From: Mageeibacillus sp.
GTDB lineage: Bacteria; Bacillota; Clostridia; Saccharofermentanales; Saccharofermentanaceae
Direction of reading: 5' to 3'
NCBI GenBank assembly: GCA_022484595.1
Contig: JAKVLB010000001.1
Span: 414,502 to 478,501, forward strand
Length of the DNA: 64,000 nucleotides
Positions 48,630-56,541 of the stretch are shown piece after piece. How positions within the stretch are numbered: position 1 is the stretch's first letter; every line of letters begins with the position of its first letter. The notes under the pieces were generated by a model. That model was not told where the DNA came from, ran no database searches, and saw only the letters and a program-made list of their open reading frames with translations. The translations under genes were made by a program, and so were the position numbers.

Positions 48630-49094
48630 TTAAAAATCAATATGTCTGGTTGCCTTCGATATATCACTCAAGGCCACTTCACATTCACTGCCGTCATCCA
48701 TTCTGAACAATACTTTGCAATCGTCAGCGCCCGCAATCTGTGCAGTGAACCGCTTCGAGCCGTTGTCCGCCTTGAAAAGCTTGATGTCAGCTTTCTCTCC
48801 GATATAACGTCTGTAATCGCTTTCTGTCTCAAGAGGTCTTGTAAGTCCCGGCGATGACACTTCGAAAAAGTCAGCGTCAGACTCTGTTCCCTCATCTATG
48901 AGTCCGTCGACAGCTCTTGAAAAAGCTTCACATTCATCAATTCCTATTCCGCCCGCTTTATCGATAAAGAGTCTCAGATATGTATCCTTGCCCTCCTTCT
49001 TATACTCGCAATCGACGAGTTCAAAACCCATCTTTTCTGCAACCGGCTCCGCAATATCAAATACTTCCTGCGCTATCTTCGAGCGTTTACCCAT
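48630..49094 (-). CDS. rimP: Ribosome maturation factor RimP
   Basis: 154 residues from ATG 49094, with AAGGAG nine bases upstream. Family motifs: IAEPVAEKMGFELVDCEYKKEGKDTYLRLFIDK, GGIGIDECEAFSRAVDGLID, EVSSPGLTRPL. 30S assembly factor and first gene of the nusA operon. A terminator hairpin sits only about 20 bases upstream of the start. Confidence 0.95.
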   Translation of the reverse strand: MGKRSKIAQEVFDIAEPVAEKMGFELVDCEYKKEGKDTYLRLFIDKAGGIGIDECEAFSRAVDGLIDEGTESDADFFEVSSPGLTRPLETESDYRRYIGEKADIKLFKADNGSKRFTAQIAGADDCKVLFRMDDGSECEVALSDISKATRHIDF

Positions 49095-49115
49095 ATAATA
49101 TGGACTCCTTACAAT

Positions 49116-49145
49116 AAAAAAAAACGGGCTTGCAGCAAGTCCGTT
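49116..49145 (-). terminator. Leader terminator (probable attenuator) of the rimP-nusA operon
   Basis: Minus strand: 10-bp stem (49123-49132 with 49136-49145, one G-U pair), 3-base loop, then an unbroken T run (49116-49124, partly in the stem). It lies between the promoter at 49175-49203 and the rimP ATG, so every transcript from that promoter must pass it. No minus-strand gene lies immediately upstream that it could serve. Confidence 0.8.
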
Positions 49146-49174
49146 CAAAAAATATTACTCTTAAGAACTCAAAT

Positions 49175-49203
49175 ATAATACCACTCTGTTATTTCCCTTG
49201 CAA
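49175..49203 (-). promoter_or_regulatory. Sigma-A promoter of the rimP-nusA-infB operon
   Basis: Minus strand TTGCAA (49198-49203), 17-base spacer, TATTAT (49175-49180). Predicted start near 49168, about 75 bases before the rimP ATG. Confidence 0.65.
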
Positions 49204-49239
49204 ACAAAATATTTTTCTATTTTTCTTTACACTTTGCTA

Positions 49240-49268
49240 TTCAATTTATTGTTCAATTACAGTAAAAT
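49240..49268 (+). promoter_or_regulatory. Possible promoter of the P-loop protein gene
   Basis: Plus strand TTCAAT (49240-49245), 17-base spacer, TAAAAT (49263-49268), in the AT-rich divergent region shared with rimP. The -35 is weak. Confidence 0.35.
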
Positions 49269-49316
49269 AAACGTATCCAAAATTCCAATGGAAAAACACC
49301 AAAGGAGATACAATTT

Positions 49317-49724
49317 ATGATTAAACTCATCGCAGGACCCAAGGGAACAGGTAAGACGGCAAAGCTTGTTGACGATATCAACGCGGTTGCGGCTTCCGAC
49401 AGCAACGTTGTTTGCATCGAGAGAGGCAATCGCTTGGATCAGCTGCTTAAACCAAATGTTCGCCTTGTAAACATGAAGGAATATCCGGTCACCGGTTTCA
49501 GCCAGGTTCTCGCTTTTGTTTGCGGAATCTGCTCAAAAGATTACGACCTCACTCACATCTATGTAGACGCTATCTGCAAGGTTTCCGAAGACTACGACCT
49601 GGAGAATTTAGGCGCGTTCCTCAACAGTCTTGACGCTTTTCTCAAGGATACCCCCGTCACCGCGACGATTATTTTCAGCGGAGACACAGACAATCTTCCT
49701 GAATCAGTCAAGAAATTTATCTGA
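49317..49724 (+). CDS. Small P-loop protein of unknown function
   Basis: 135 residues, soluble. Walker A GPKGTGKTAKL near the N terminus; a Walker B-like strand may be THIYVDAICKVSEDYD. No other recognisable domain. Strong AAAGGAG Shine-Dalgarno. It stands alone between a promoter candidate and a clear terminator. Similar small ATP-binding proteins occur in Lachnospiraceae, but I do not know a function. Confidence 0.85.
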   Translation: MIKLIAGPKGTGKTAKLVDDINAVAASDSNVVCIERGNRLDQLLKPNVRLVNMKEYPVTGFSQVLAFVCGICSKDYDLTHIYVDAICKVSEDYDLENLGAFLNSLDAFLKDTPVTATIIFSGDTDNLPESVKKFI

Positions 49725-49743
49725 CAGATATTGATCAAACCTG

Positions 49744-49783
49744 AGCCCGGTGCGATTATCAGATAACGCACCGGGCTATTTTA
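49744..49783 (+). terminator. Intrinsic terminator after the P-loop gene
   Basis: Plus-strand perfect 11-bp GC-rich stem (AGCCCGGTGCG, 49744-49754; CGCACCGGGCT, 49767-49777), 12-base loop, then ATTTT. Confidence 0.85.
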
Positions 49784-49809
49784 ATTCAGAACCAAGAGGT
49801 AATACAAGA

Positions 49810-50247
49810 ATGGGCATATTAAGAAATTTCGCCAAAGAATTCAAGGCATTCGCACTTCAGGGCAACGTCGTCGACATGGCAATCGGTGTTATCATCGGTG
49901 CCGCCTTCAAGGACATTGTAACTTCACTTACAGACAACTTTATCAACCCGCTGATAGCTTCAATAGGCGGCGCCAACATCGCCGGCTCGATAAAGCTTCC
50001 CTGGGTTGACTACTCAGGATTATCACTGGAAGAGATTCAGTCTCTTTCTCTAAATTACGGAGCATTCATTACAGCCATCATCAATTTCTTCATCATGGCA
50101 CTCGTTCTGTTCATAATGCTCAAGGGAGTGAATTCCCTCAAGAACATCGGCAGAAAGAAGAAAGATGATGAGCCCGCACCTGCGCCTGAGCCCTCCGATG
50201 AAGTCAAGCTTCTGACCGAGATCAAGGATCTTCTGAAGCAGCGCTGA
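49810..50247 (+). CDS. mscL: Large-conductance mechanosensitive channel MscL
   Basis: Pentameric pressure-release channel. 145 residues from ATG 49810 (AGAGGT upstream). N-terminal amphipathic helix and TM1 (FAKEFKAFALQGNVVDMAIGVIIGAAFKDIVTSL), periplasmic-type loop, TM2 (AFITAIINFFIMALVLFIMLKGVN) and a charged C-terminal helix (KLLTEIKDLLKQ). No promoter is obvious right after the preceding terminator. Confidence 0.97.
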   Translation: MGILRNFAKEFKAFALQGNVVDMAIGVIIGAAFKDIVTSLTDNFINPLIASIGGANIAGSIKLPWVDYSGLSLEEIQSLSLNYGAFITAIINFFIMALVLFIMLKGVNSLKNIGRKKKDDEPAPAPEPSDEVKLLTEIKDLLKQR

Positions 50248-50294
50248 CAGGCATTCATCCGTAAAGACAAACAGAAAGGTTCCCGACAAGGGTT

Positions 50295-50330
50295 AAGCCC
50301 CATAGGTACACTTTGTGACCTATGGGGCTT
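50295..50330. terminator. Hairpin between convergent mscL and the ArsR-type gene
   Basis: Perfect 13-bp inverted repeat AAGCCCCATAGGT/ACCTATGGGGCTT with a 10-base loop that can pair further (CAC/GTG). No T run on either strand, so it would be a bidirectional but U-poor terminator or an RNA-stabilising structure. Confidence 0.6.
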
Positions 50331-50368
50331 GATACTGAACGAAGGGAAAACGGCAGGAGATATATCTC

Positions 50369-50881
50369 CTATTTTTTCTTTTTCTTGTCTTTCTTCTTTT
50401 CTTTATCTTTGTCTTTGAGTTTCTTCTTCTTGTTTTTCTTAAGTCTGTCAAGGTCCGGACCTTCAACAAGCTTCTGAGGAATCGGAACACTGGAAGTCTT
50501 CTTAAGTGCCTGTGCGCCGGCCATCTTGGTGCGCCTTGCCTCGGTCTTCCTCCTCGCCGCCTCAACGCCCTCCGGAGTTGTAGCAACAATCGGCGGTTCA
50601 TTGAGTGACGCTAAAAGCCCGGATATCTGATCGACCGTATCGTGATTGATTGAATAGCAGCTATACCTGCCGGAGCGCTGTTCCGTAACGAGATTGTTTT
50701 CGACGAGCAGCCTCATATGATGTGACAGTGTAGGCTGTGTTATAGCAAACTCAGGGAGAATATCTCGGGCGCATACCGTGCCTCGCGAAGCAATCAACTG
50801 CAGTATTCTGATCCTGACAGGCTCAGCCATAACAGCAAGGATACCTACAAGTTCTTCGTTGAAATTCTCTCCGGTCATCAT
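50369..50881 (-). CDS. ArsR-family regulator with lysine-rich C-terminal tail
   Basis: 170 residues (ATG 50881 or 50878; AAGGTG spacing favours 50878). Residues 8-90 form an ArsR winged helix (LAVMAEPVRIRILQLIASRGTVCARDI, ITQPTLSHHMRLLVENNLVTEQRSGRYSCYSI). No metal-binding ELCVC motif. A linker of about 55 residues ends in an extremely basic tail (147-170) built of Lys with a few Asp/Glu/Asn. Such tails bind nucleic acid non-specifically, but this is inference. It follows the DUF4004-like gene by six bases, so both are one transcript behind the inverted repeat at 51539-51570. Confidence 0.85.
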   Translation of the reverse strand: MMTGENFNEELVGILAVMAEPVRIRILQLIASRGTVCARDILPEFAITQPTLSHHMRLLVENNLVTEQRSGRYSCYSINHDTVDQISGLLASLNEPPIVATTPEGVEAARRKTEARRTKMAGAQALKKTSSVPIPQKLVEGPDLDRLKKNKKKKLKDKDKEKKKDKKKKK

Positions 50882-50887
50882 ACCACC

Positions 50888-51514
50888 TTAAGCTATAAGC
50901 TGATCTTTCAGCGCTTCCTCGAATTCACCGAGGTTGGCGCAGGCAATAACTTCCGTGTTATCTTCAAGCAGGATCTCGTCGCCGCCTCTGACAAGAACCG
51001 TCATCGGCACGCCCATCTTGCGAAGAAGCAGCAGCTGGTACTCTTTTGACGCCTCTGCAGACAGATATTTGCAAAGAAGCCGAAGAACCTGCTTACCGTC
51101 TTCAAGATAAATGCCCGACAGCTTCATCAGGTGGTCTACAACATACATTCCGAACACATCATTGAAATCAAGAACATCCTTCTTCGGAAAAACACTTGTA
51201 AATGCTGTCACCGCCATCTTGCCTACCAGTTCAAGGTCGCGAAAATCCTTAAGCGGAATCTTAAAGCTCTCAACATTTGCCGAGAACAGCTCCTGCATCT
51301 GGTCGACAGACAGTTCATTCTTCAGCTCTTTAATACGTTCAATCCTGGCCACAATCTTCTCTTCAGGGAAAAACGTCGCCTGTCCGATATCTGTAGCCCT
51401 GTGGATAAACCAGCTTTCAGGAATCAGCCCCTGCCTCTTCCAGCGGTAAAGCGTACCGTAAGATATCTGCTCGAGACTGAGAAGTTCTTTCTTCGATATA
51501 AGTTTGTCGTCCAT
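50888..51514 (-). CDS. YhbD-like (DUF4004) MerR-type HTH protein
   Basis: 208 residues. The N terminus KLISKKELLSLEQISYGTLYRWKRQGLIPESWFIHR is a MerR-like helix-turn-helix, followed by HHR-like Glu/Lys helices and an alpha-helical C-terminal domain (FGMYVVDHLMKLSGIYLEDGKQVLRLLCKY...). I recognise the YhbD/DUF4004 type from Bacillus and Clostridia; function unknown. Likely regulates its own operon through the upstream inverted repeat. Confidence 0.8.
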   Translation of the reverse strand: MDDKLISKKELLSLEQISYGTLYRWKRQGLIPESWFIHRATDIGQATFFPEEKIVARIERIKELKNELSVDQMQELFSANVESFKIPLKDFRDLELVGKMAVTAFTSVFPKKDVLDFNDVFGMYVVDHLMKLSGIYLEDGKQVLRLLCKYLSAEASKEYQLLLLRKMGVPMTVLVRGGDEILLEDNTEVIACANLGEFEEALKDQLIA

Positions 51515-51538
51515 GTGCCGGTTCCCCTTTTATTATTC

Positions 51539-51570
51539 TTTGTAACATTTTAAATTAACAATGTTACAAA
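51539..51570 (-). promoter_or_regulatory. 11-bp inverted repeat operator overlapping a promoter
   Basis: Perfect arms TTTGTAACATT and AATGTTACAAA separated by 10 bases, 25 bases upstream of the DUF4004 ATG. On the minus strand TTGTTA inside it and AATAAT 18 bases downstream could be -35 and -10 boxes, so a bound regulator would control initiation. Confidence 0.6.
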
Positions 51571-51603
51571 CAGGAGGCACGCGGGTAAAATTACGACAAC
51601 AAA

Positions 51604-52191
51604 TCAGAACCCAAACGCCATGCAGATTTTCTCAATCGCCGAGGCAATTGCCTGTCTGTTGTCAGCAGGAACAGAGAAGAAAAAGACAATACCGAGAACA
51701 AGCGCAATTATAACCGCAATCAGATACATAATAAGAATCGCTCTCTCAAAATGCTTGATATTCTTGTTGCGTGGCAGAAGCGACAGTAAAATCGTAATAA
51801 CCAGACCAACGCATGGCAGATAACTTATAAAACCCAGCCAGAAGAAACCTGAAGTTGATACCGGCTTATACTGAGGAGGGCATGAATCAATCAGAGCCTG
51901 CTGTTTCTCACGTCTGGCCTTTAGCTTCTCTGCCTTCTTCTGAGCCTTCTGGGCAGCCCTGCGTGCTTTATCCTGCGCTTTCTGCGCCGCCTTGGCATCA
52001 ACTGCCGATGCGGTTGCCGCAGCTGTTGCTGCCGGCGCTGCAGACTTAGCAATCGGAACGTCAGGAATAATCTCAGCCTGCACCGGTTTAATCACTGCCG
52101 GGGCACCCGCACTGTCTTCAGGGGAAACCTTCTCTTCCTGAGCATTATCACCCTCGAAAAGCTTATCTTCACCGGACTTATCATCTGTCAT
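51604..52191 (-). CDS. Small membrane protein with Ala/Lys-rich cytoplasmic domain
   Basis: 195 residues. An acidic N terminus, an Ala/Lys/Gln-rich probable coiled coil (about 60-100), then two membrane segments (114-139 and 151-173) in a PQYKPVSTSGFFWLGFISYLPCVG context that recurs in small Clostridia membrane proteins. No signal peptide. Function unknown. It has its own extended -10 promoter. Confidence 0.75.
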   Translation of the reverse strand: MTDDKSGEDKLFEGDNAQEEKVSPEDSAGAPAVIKPVQAEIIPDVPIAKSAAPAATAAATASAVDAKAAQKAQDKARRAAQKAQKKAEKLKARREKQQALIDSCPPQYKPVSTSGFFWLGFISYLPCVGLVITILLSLLPRNKNIKHFERAILIMYLIAVIIALVLGIVFFFSVPADNRQAIASAIEKICMAFGF

Positions 52192-52226
52192 AATTGAGAA
52201 CCCCTTATCTTTATTATTTAATCTGA

Positions 52227-52235
52227 ATTATAGCA
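52227..52235 (-). promoter_or_regulatory. Extended -10 promoter of the small membrane protein gene
   Basis: Minus strand TGC followed by TATAAT (52227-52232), about 35 bases before the ATG. No clear -35. The same TGCTATAAT occurs before the CAP/ChW gene. Confidence 0.45.
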
Positions 52236-52292
52236 TACAACAACTTGGGAAAGAGAATAATCTGCAACATAACATCAAAGACAAACAGCAAA

Positions 52293-53819
52293 TCAGACTT
52301 CCCTGTTCTGCCTCAAAATAAGCGCACTGGCGGCATCTATAACAATCCTGTCCGAATCAACTCTACCTTCGCCGTAAGACCATATTATGTGAGATTCCCG
52401 GCATTCAGGAGCAGATACCGAGGTCTGCGATTGAGACGGATTGATTGCAATATAGAAATCACCGCGGCGGTATATTACCGCGTGTGAAATGTCTTCACCG
52501 GCGATGTATCTGAAATCCGAGTAAGCCTGAAGGTCATGGTTCTTATGGCGCAACGCAGTAAGACCGCGGACAAAATTCAGCATTGAATTGACGTCTCTTT
52601 CCTGTTCTTTGACTGTAGGTGCGTCTGCAGCATCGTCGCATGGCAGATATAGCTGTCCGGCAATGCCGGCATCAATGACTGAAGTATCCCACTGCATCGG
52701 AGTTCTCGAACCGGTCCGGTCGTAGCCGCCTTCTTTTGACGGCAGATCCAGATAGCGCATACCGATTTCGTCGCCATAGTAGATAAATGGTGCGCCCGGC
52801 ATGGTGAGAAGAAATGTATAGAAAAGACGCAGAGCGCGGTCTGAAAGAAAATGCGACGGTCTGACTGTGTCGTGGTTGCAGGTCATCATGCATATAAGAC
52901 CGTTGTGCGAGGTATCACGTAAAGCCGGAATGTAGTCGTCAAGGAATTCATTGAATGAACATTCTCCGTTAAAGTAGGAGTTACTGCTGCGAACCAGTCT
53001 GTTGTAACCGTTTCCGTCATGATCAAGATAGAAATCCATATCGAAACCGGCACCGTTGATTGACTGAACCGGGCAGCTCCATTCGGATACAAACGCGGCG
53101 GACGGGAACTTCGAACGGCACGCGGACAGTATATATCGCCATATAAGGCATGTTGCGCTTTTCGATGAGTCGTCGTCCTTGGCAAGCGAATCCGCCATAT
53201 CGACGCGGAAACCGTCACATCCCAAATTAAGCCAGAACAGCATGACATCAATCATGGCATCGCGGGTAGCAAGCGCCTCCGGAGAATCAATCGCTGACTG
53301 CCACGTCTCGGACGGAGAAGCCCAGCCGTAATTGAGAGCCGGCTGGCACTTGAAGAAATTCAGCATATATGTTCCGTTTCTCGGAGACTCTCCACCGATA
53401 TACGGATGACCGCCAATTCCTTTAATCCAGTGGTCTGTCCAGATGTAGCGACTGCTGTATTCATTCGGGCAGGCCTCAGAGCTTCTCCTGAACCACTCAT
53501 GTTCCTCGGACGTGTGTCCCGGCACAAGGTCAATAAGAATCTTTATGCCCTTCCTGTGCGCCGTCTCGAAAAGCCTCACGGCATCGTCGTTGGTTCCGTA
53601 TCTTTTCGCTACCTTCAGGTAGTCCCTTACATCATATCCGGCGTCCTTGAACGGCGAGTCATAGAAAGGGTTTATCCATATGGCATTGCAGCCGAGACCT
53701 GCAACATAATCGAGTCTGTCGGTAATGCCGTTCAGGTCACCTGTTCCGTCGTTGTCAGTGTCCATAAAGGATTGAGGATATATCTCATAGAAACACGCAT
53801 CGTTAAGCCAGTCAATCAT
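52293..53819 (-). CDS. GH13 alpha-glucosidase/alpha-amylase family enzyme
   Basis: 508 residues, cytoplasmic (no signal peptide). TIM barrel with nucleophile Asp207 (GFRVDMAD), acid/base Glu246 (VSEWS) and Asp317 (CNHDT). Conserved region I reads DLVPGHTS where most GH13 enzymes have D-x-V-x-N-H, so a Gly replaces the Asn. The QSF-x-D-T-D-N-D-G-T-G-D-L-N-G calcium-loop start is that of the oligo-1,6-glucosidase/trehalose-type branch. Substrate cannot be fixed from sequence. The AAGGAG site lies inside the end of copA and the two overlap by eight bases. Confidence 0.92.
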   Translation of the reverse strand: MIDWLNDACFYEIYPQSFMDTDNDGTGDLNGITDRLDYVAGLGCNAIWINPFYDSPFKDAGYDVRDYLKVAKRYGTNDDAVRLFETAHRKGIKILIDLVPGHTSEEHEWFRRSSEACPNEYSSRYIWTDHWIKGIGGHPYIGGESPRNGTYMLNFFKCQPALNYGWASPSETWQSAIDSPEALATRDAMIDVMLFWLNLGCDGFRVDMADSLAKDDDSSKSATCLIWRYILSACRSKFPSAAFVSEWSCPVQSINGAGFDMDFYLDHDGNGYNRLVRSSNSYFNGECSFNEFLDDYIPALRDTSHNGLICMMTCNHDTVRPSHFLSDRALRLFYTFLLTMPGAPFIYYGDEIGMRYLDLPSKEGGYDRTGSRTPMQWDTSVIDAGIAGQLYLPCDDAADAPTVKEQERDVNSMLNFVRGLTALRHKNHDLQAYSDFRYIAGEDISHAVIYRRGDFYIAINPSQSQTSVSAPECRESHIIWSYGEGRVDSDRIVIDAASALILRQNREV

Positions 53820-56142
53820 TGTAATATCTCCTTTTATTAAGTCTGAAGCTGTTTATTCTCAGGGCGTTCATGCAGACAGTGAAGCTCGACAGGCTCATGG
53901 CCGCCGCGCCGAATACCGGACTCATTGTCAATCCAAATCTGTAGTAGGCTCCGGCTGCCAGAGGAATCAGAAGAATATTGTAGATAAACGCCCAGAAAAG
54001 ATTCTCTCTGATTACAGTCAGCGTCTTCGACGACAGCCTTATCGCGGCACTCAGGTCTTTGAGGGAAGAGTGCATCAGCACAACCTGCGCCGCGTCAATT
54101 GCAACATCTGTGCCGGCACCTATCGCTATTCCGAGATTTGCCGCTGCAAGGGCCGGTGCGTCATTTATTCCGTCGCCCACCATGGCAACCGATCCGTCCT
54201 GCGACAATTTCCGTACTTCAGCCGCTTTACCGTCCGGCATGACCGATGCGATGAAGCTGTCAACTCCCGCCTGACGCGCGATAAATCCGGCAGCTGCCTC
54301 ATTGTCGCCTGTCAGCATTACCACTTTAATTCCCATGTCCTTGATTTCTCTGATAGCGGCAACGGAATCTTCACGAATCCGGTCAGCGACACAGATAAAA
54401 CCAAGTACGCGGTCATGTGTCGCAAAAAACATTACGCTTCTGCCGCTTTCCGCCATCTTACGTGCGCGGAGCTTAAGATCATCCGGAATAACGGCAAATC
54501 GTCCGACATAAGTATCACGACCGCCGAAGACTTCAGTTTCTCCGACAACGGCGTTAAGTCCGCTGCCCGATTCACTCTGAACCCTGCCAGCATGAACAAG
54601 CTTTACCTCACGCGACTCACAGTAGTCATTTACCGCCAAAGACAAAGGATGTCCGGCATCTTTTTCGATAGAATATGCCATAGACAGAAGATAATCTTCG
54701 TCTACGCCTTCCGCGCAGACAACATCCGTAACCTGCGGTCTGCCTGCGGTAATTGTCCCTGTCTTGTCGAGCGCGACAGTCCTGATGCGGCCGGCAGCCT
54801 CTATCGCTTCTCCGGTCTTAAAAAGAATGCCTTTTCTGGCAGCCGAACCATTGGCAACCATAACCGCAACCGGCGTGGCAAGTCCCAACGCGCACGGACA
54901 GCTCACCACAAGCACAGCGATAGCCCGCGTAAGTGCCGTCGCTATGCCGCCGCCCGCAAGTAACCAGACAACGAAAACAACAACCGCTACAGCAATTACC
55001 GAAGGAACAAATACTCCCGCTACCTTGTCGGCGATTCTTGCAATCGGTGCCTTGGTCCTGGAAGCATCATCGACAAGCTCTATTATGTGTGAGAGCGTCG
55101 TATCCTCACCCACTCTCACGGCACGGCATCGAAGAACTCCGGTTTTGTTGACAGTCGCAGCGTAAACCATGTCGGCACGGTTCTTGTCCACAGGCATGGA
55201 TTCACCTGTCAGGGCCGATTCATCGATGCTGCTCTCGCCCTCTATTATAATTCCGTCAGTCACCACCGATTCTCCCGGCTTGACAATGAAAACATCACCG
55301 ACAGCAAGCTCGCTTATGTCAGCTTCCTTACAGACGCCGTCACGGACAACTGTACACTTCGTAGGCATAAGCCTTACAAGAGACTTGAGTGCATCCGTTG
55401 TTTTGCCTTTTGATATGGATTCCAGCAATTTTCCGACCGTAATCAAAGTAACAATCATAGCCGAAGATTCAAAGTACAGACCGTTCATAGAAGAAGAAAC
55501 GGCTGAAGACCGCGACATGTTCACCAGAACAATGACACTGTAAAGGTAAGATACTCCCGAACCCATTGCCACCAGAGTATCCATATTTGGAGCTTTGCCC
55601 AGAAGCGACTTAATTCCGCTTATAAAGAATTTCTGATTAATGACAAGAATCAGCCCTGCAATAAACATCTGCACTATTCCGTTTCCTGTATTACTGCCGC
55701 TTATGACGGAAGGTGCGGGCAGACCCGCCATCATTACTCCATCCGCCAGATATATAAGCAATGCGAGAAGAACCGCCGATAAAACCAGCCGCCTTATCAG
55801 CAAAGGTGTTGTCTTGTCCTTGAGAGCCTCTTCGATTTCGGCTGCGCTGCCTGCATTCTGTCTGTCCGCACTATCTGTCTGTCCGGAGAAATCATCTCCG
55901 GTGCCGGACTGCGCACTTTTCTCCCGTGACCTGCTGCCAAGCCTGCCGGCTCCGTAGCCGGCGCGTTCCACTGCACTGATTATTTCTTCAGGCTTCGCGT
56001 CACCCGTTACACTCATACTGTTTGTCAGAAGCGACACACTGCAGTCTTCAACACCCTTTACACCTCTGACAGCTTTCTCGACATGTGCCTGACAGGCCGC
56101 GCACGACATTCCTGTTACACTGTATTTGTCAATATGTGCCAT
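53812..56142 (-). CDS. copA: Copper-translocating P1B-type ATPase
   Basis: 776 residues from ATG 56142 (GGGGAGG upstream). One N-terminal HMA domain with GMSCAAC, eight membrane segments, the CPC metal site (VVSCPCALGLATPVAV), phosphorylation motif DKTGTIT, TGDN and GDGINDAPAL. Exports Cu(I). No CsoR/CopY regulator or CopZ chaperone is adjacent; the following co-transcribed gene is a GH13 enzyme, an unexpected partner. Confidence 0.96.
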   Translation of the reverse strand: MAHIDKYSVTGMSCAACQAHVEKAVRGVKGVEDCSVSLLTNSMSVTGDAKPEEIISAVERAGYGAGRLGSRSREKSAQSGTGDDFSGQTDSADRQNAGSAAEIEEALKDKTTPLLIRRLVLSAVLLALLIYLADGVMMAGLPAPSVISGSNTGNGIVQMFIAGLILVINQKFFISGIKSLLGKAPNMDTLVAMGSGVSYLYSVIVLVNMSRSSAVSSSMNGLYFESSAMIVTLITVGKLLESISKGKTTDALKSLVRLMPTKCTVVRDGVCKEADISELAVGDVFIVKPGESVVTDGIIIEGESSIDESALTGESMPVDKNRADMVYAATVNKTGVLRCRAVRVGEDTTLSHIIELVDDASRTKAPIARIADKVAGVFVPSVIAVAVVVFVVWLLAGGGIATALTRAIAVLVVSCPCALGLATPVAVMVANGSAARKGILFKTGEAIEAAGRIRTVALDKTGTITAGRPQVTDVVCAEGVDEDYLLSMAYSIEKDAGHPLSLAVNDYCESREVKLVHAGRVQSESGSGLNAVVGETEVFGGRDTYVGRFAVIPDDLKLRARKMAESGRSVMFFATHDRVLGFICVADRIREDSVAAIREIKDMGIKVVMLTGDNEAAAGFIARQAGVDSFIASVMPDGKAAEVRKLSQDGSVAMVGDGINDAPALAAANLGIAIGAGTDVAIDAAQVVLMHSSLKDLSAAIRLSSKTLTVIRENLFWAFIYNILLIPLAAGAYYRFGLTMSPVFGAAAMSLSSFTVCMNALRINSFRLNKRRYYND

Positions 56143-56267
56143 AACGCCTCCCCGAAAACAAGCCATCAGAACATAAATGATTATCTGACTTCCTTTGATA
56201 TTATAATACCGCAGATGGCAAGGTTGATTTGCATAATTATGTCATAAGTTTATTTTACTCAAGACTC

Positions 56268-56296
56268 TTGTCAACAACTTCCAAAAATTGTATACT
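56268..56296 (+). promoter_or_regulatory. Sigma-A promoter of tRNA-Val
   Basis: Plus strand TTGTCA (56268-56273), 17-base spacer, TATACT (56291-56296), 11 bases before the mature tRNA 5' end. Confidence 0.75.
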
Positions 56297-56307
56297 CATT
56301 GAGCTTC

Positions 56308-56384
56308 GGGTGATTAGCTCAGCTGGCTAGAGTACCTGCTTGACGTGCAGGGGGTCACAGGTTCGAGTCCTGTATCACCCACCA
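56308..56384 (+). tRNA. tRNA-Val (GAC anticodon)
   Basis: 77 nt cloverleaf with encoded CCA: acceptor GGGTGAT/ATCACCC, anticodon stem CCTGC/GCAGG with loop TTGACGT (anticodon GAC, reading GUC), T arm ACAGG-TTCGAGT-CCTGT. A single-gene unit with its own promoter and terminator. Confidence 0.97.
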
Positions 56385-56388
56385 AAGG

Positions 56389-56426
56389 AAAGCCCGCAGA
56401 CAATCAGTCTGCGGGCTTTTATTTTT
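56389..56426 (+). terminator. Intrinsic terminator of tRNA-Val
   Basis: Perfect 13-bp stem (56389-56401 with 56407-56419), 5-base loop, T-rich tail TTTTATTTTT. Confidence 0.95.
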
Positions 56427-56470
56427 CCCGGTATCTGACTTATCGCGCCGGATTCAAATCATGGAAAGCA

Positions 56471-56501
56471 AATAAACCCCGTTCCTGAATTGGAACGGGG
56501 T
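56471..56501 (-). terminator. Intrinsic terminator of the membrane-anchored protein gene
   Basis: Minus-strand 10-bp stem ACCCCGTTCC/GGAACGGGGT (56476-56501), 6-base loop, then TTATTT. It lies 40 bases after the gene's stop codon and converges with the tRNA terminator. Confidence 0.8.
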
Positions 56502-56541
56502 CTGTTATTCCTCCGCAATGAGGTCTTCTTTTACTGCAATG

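Noticed and set aside
49110..49150. Hairpin near 49.13 kb as a plus-strand terminator
   Set aside because: On the plus strand it is followed by A-rich sequence; the T run lies only on the minus-strand side, so it is a leader terminator for rimP.
54070..54963. Long plus-strand open frame (about 297 codons) inside copA
   Set aside because: It is antisense to conserved P-type ATPase motifs and its translation is Cys/Arg/His-rich without family features.
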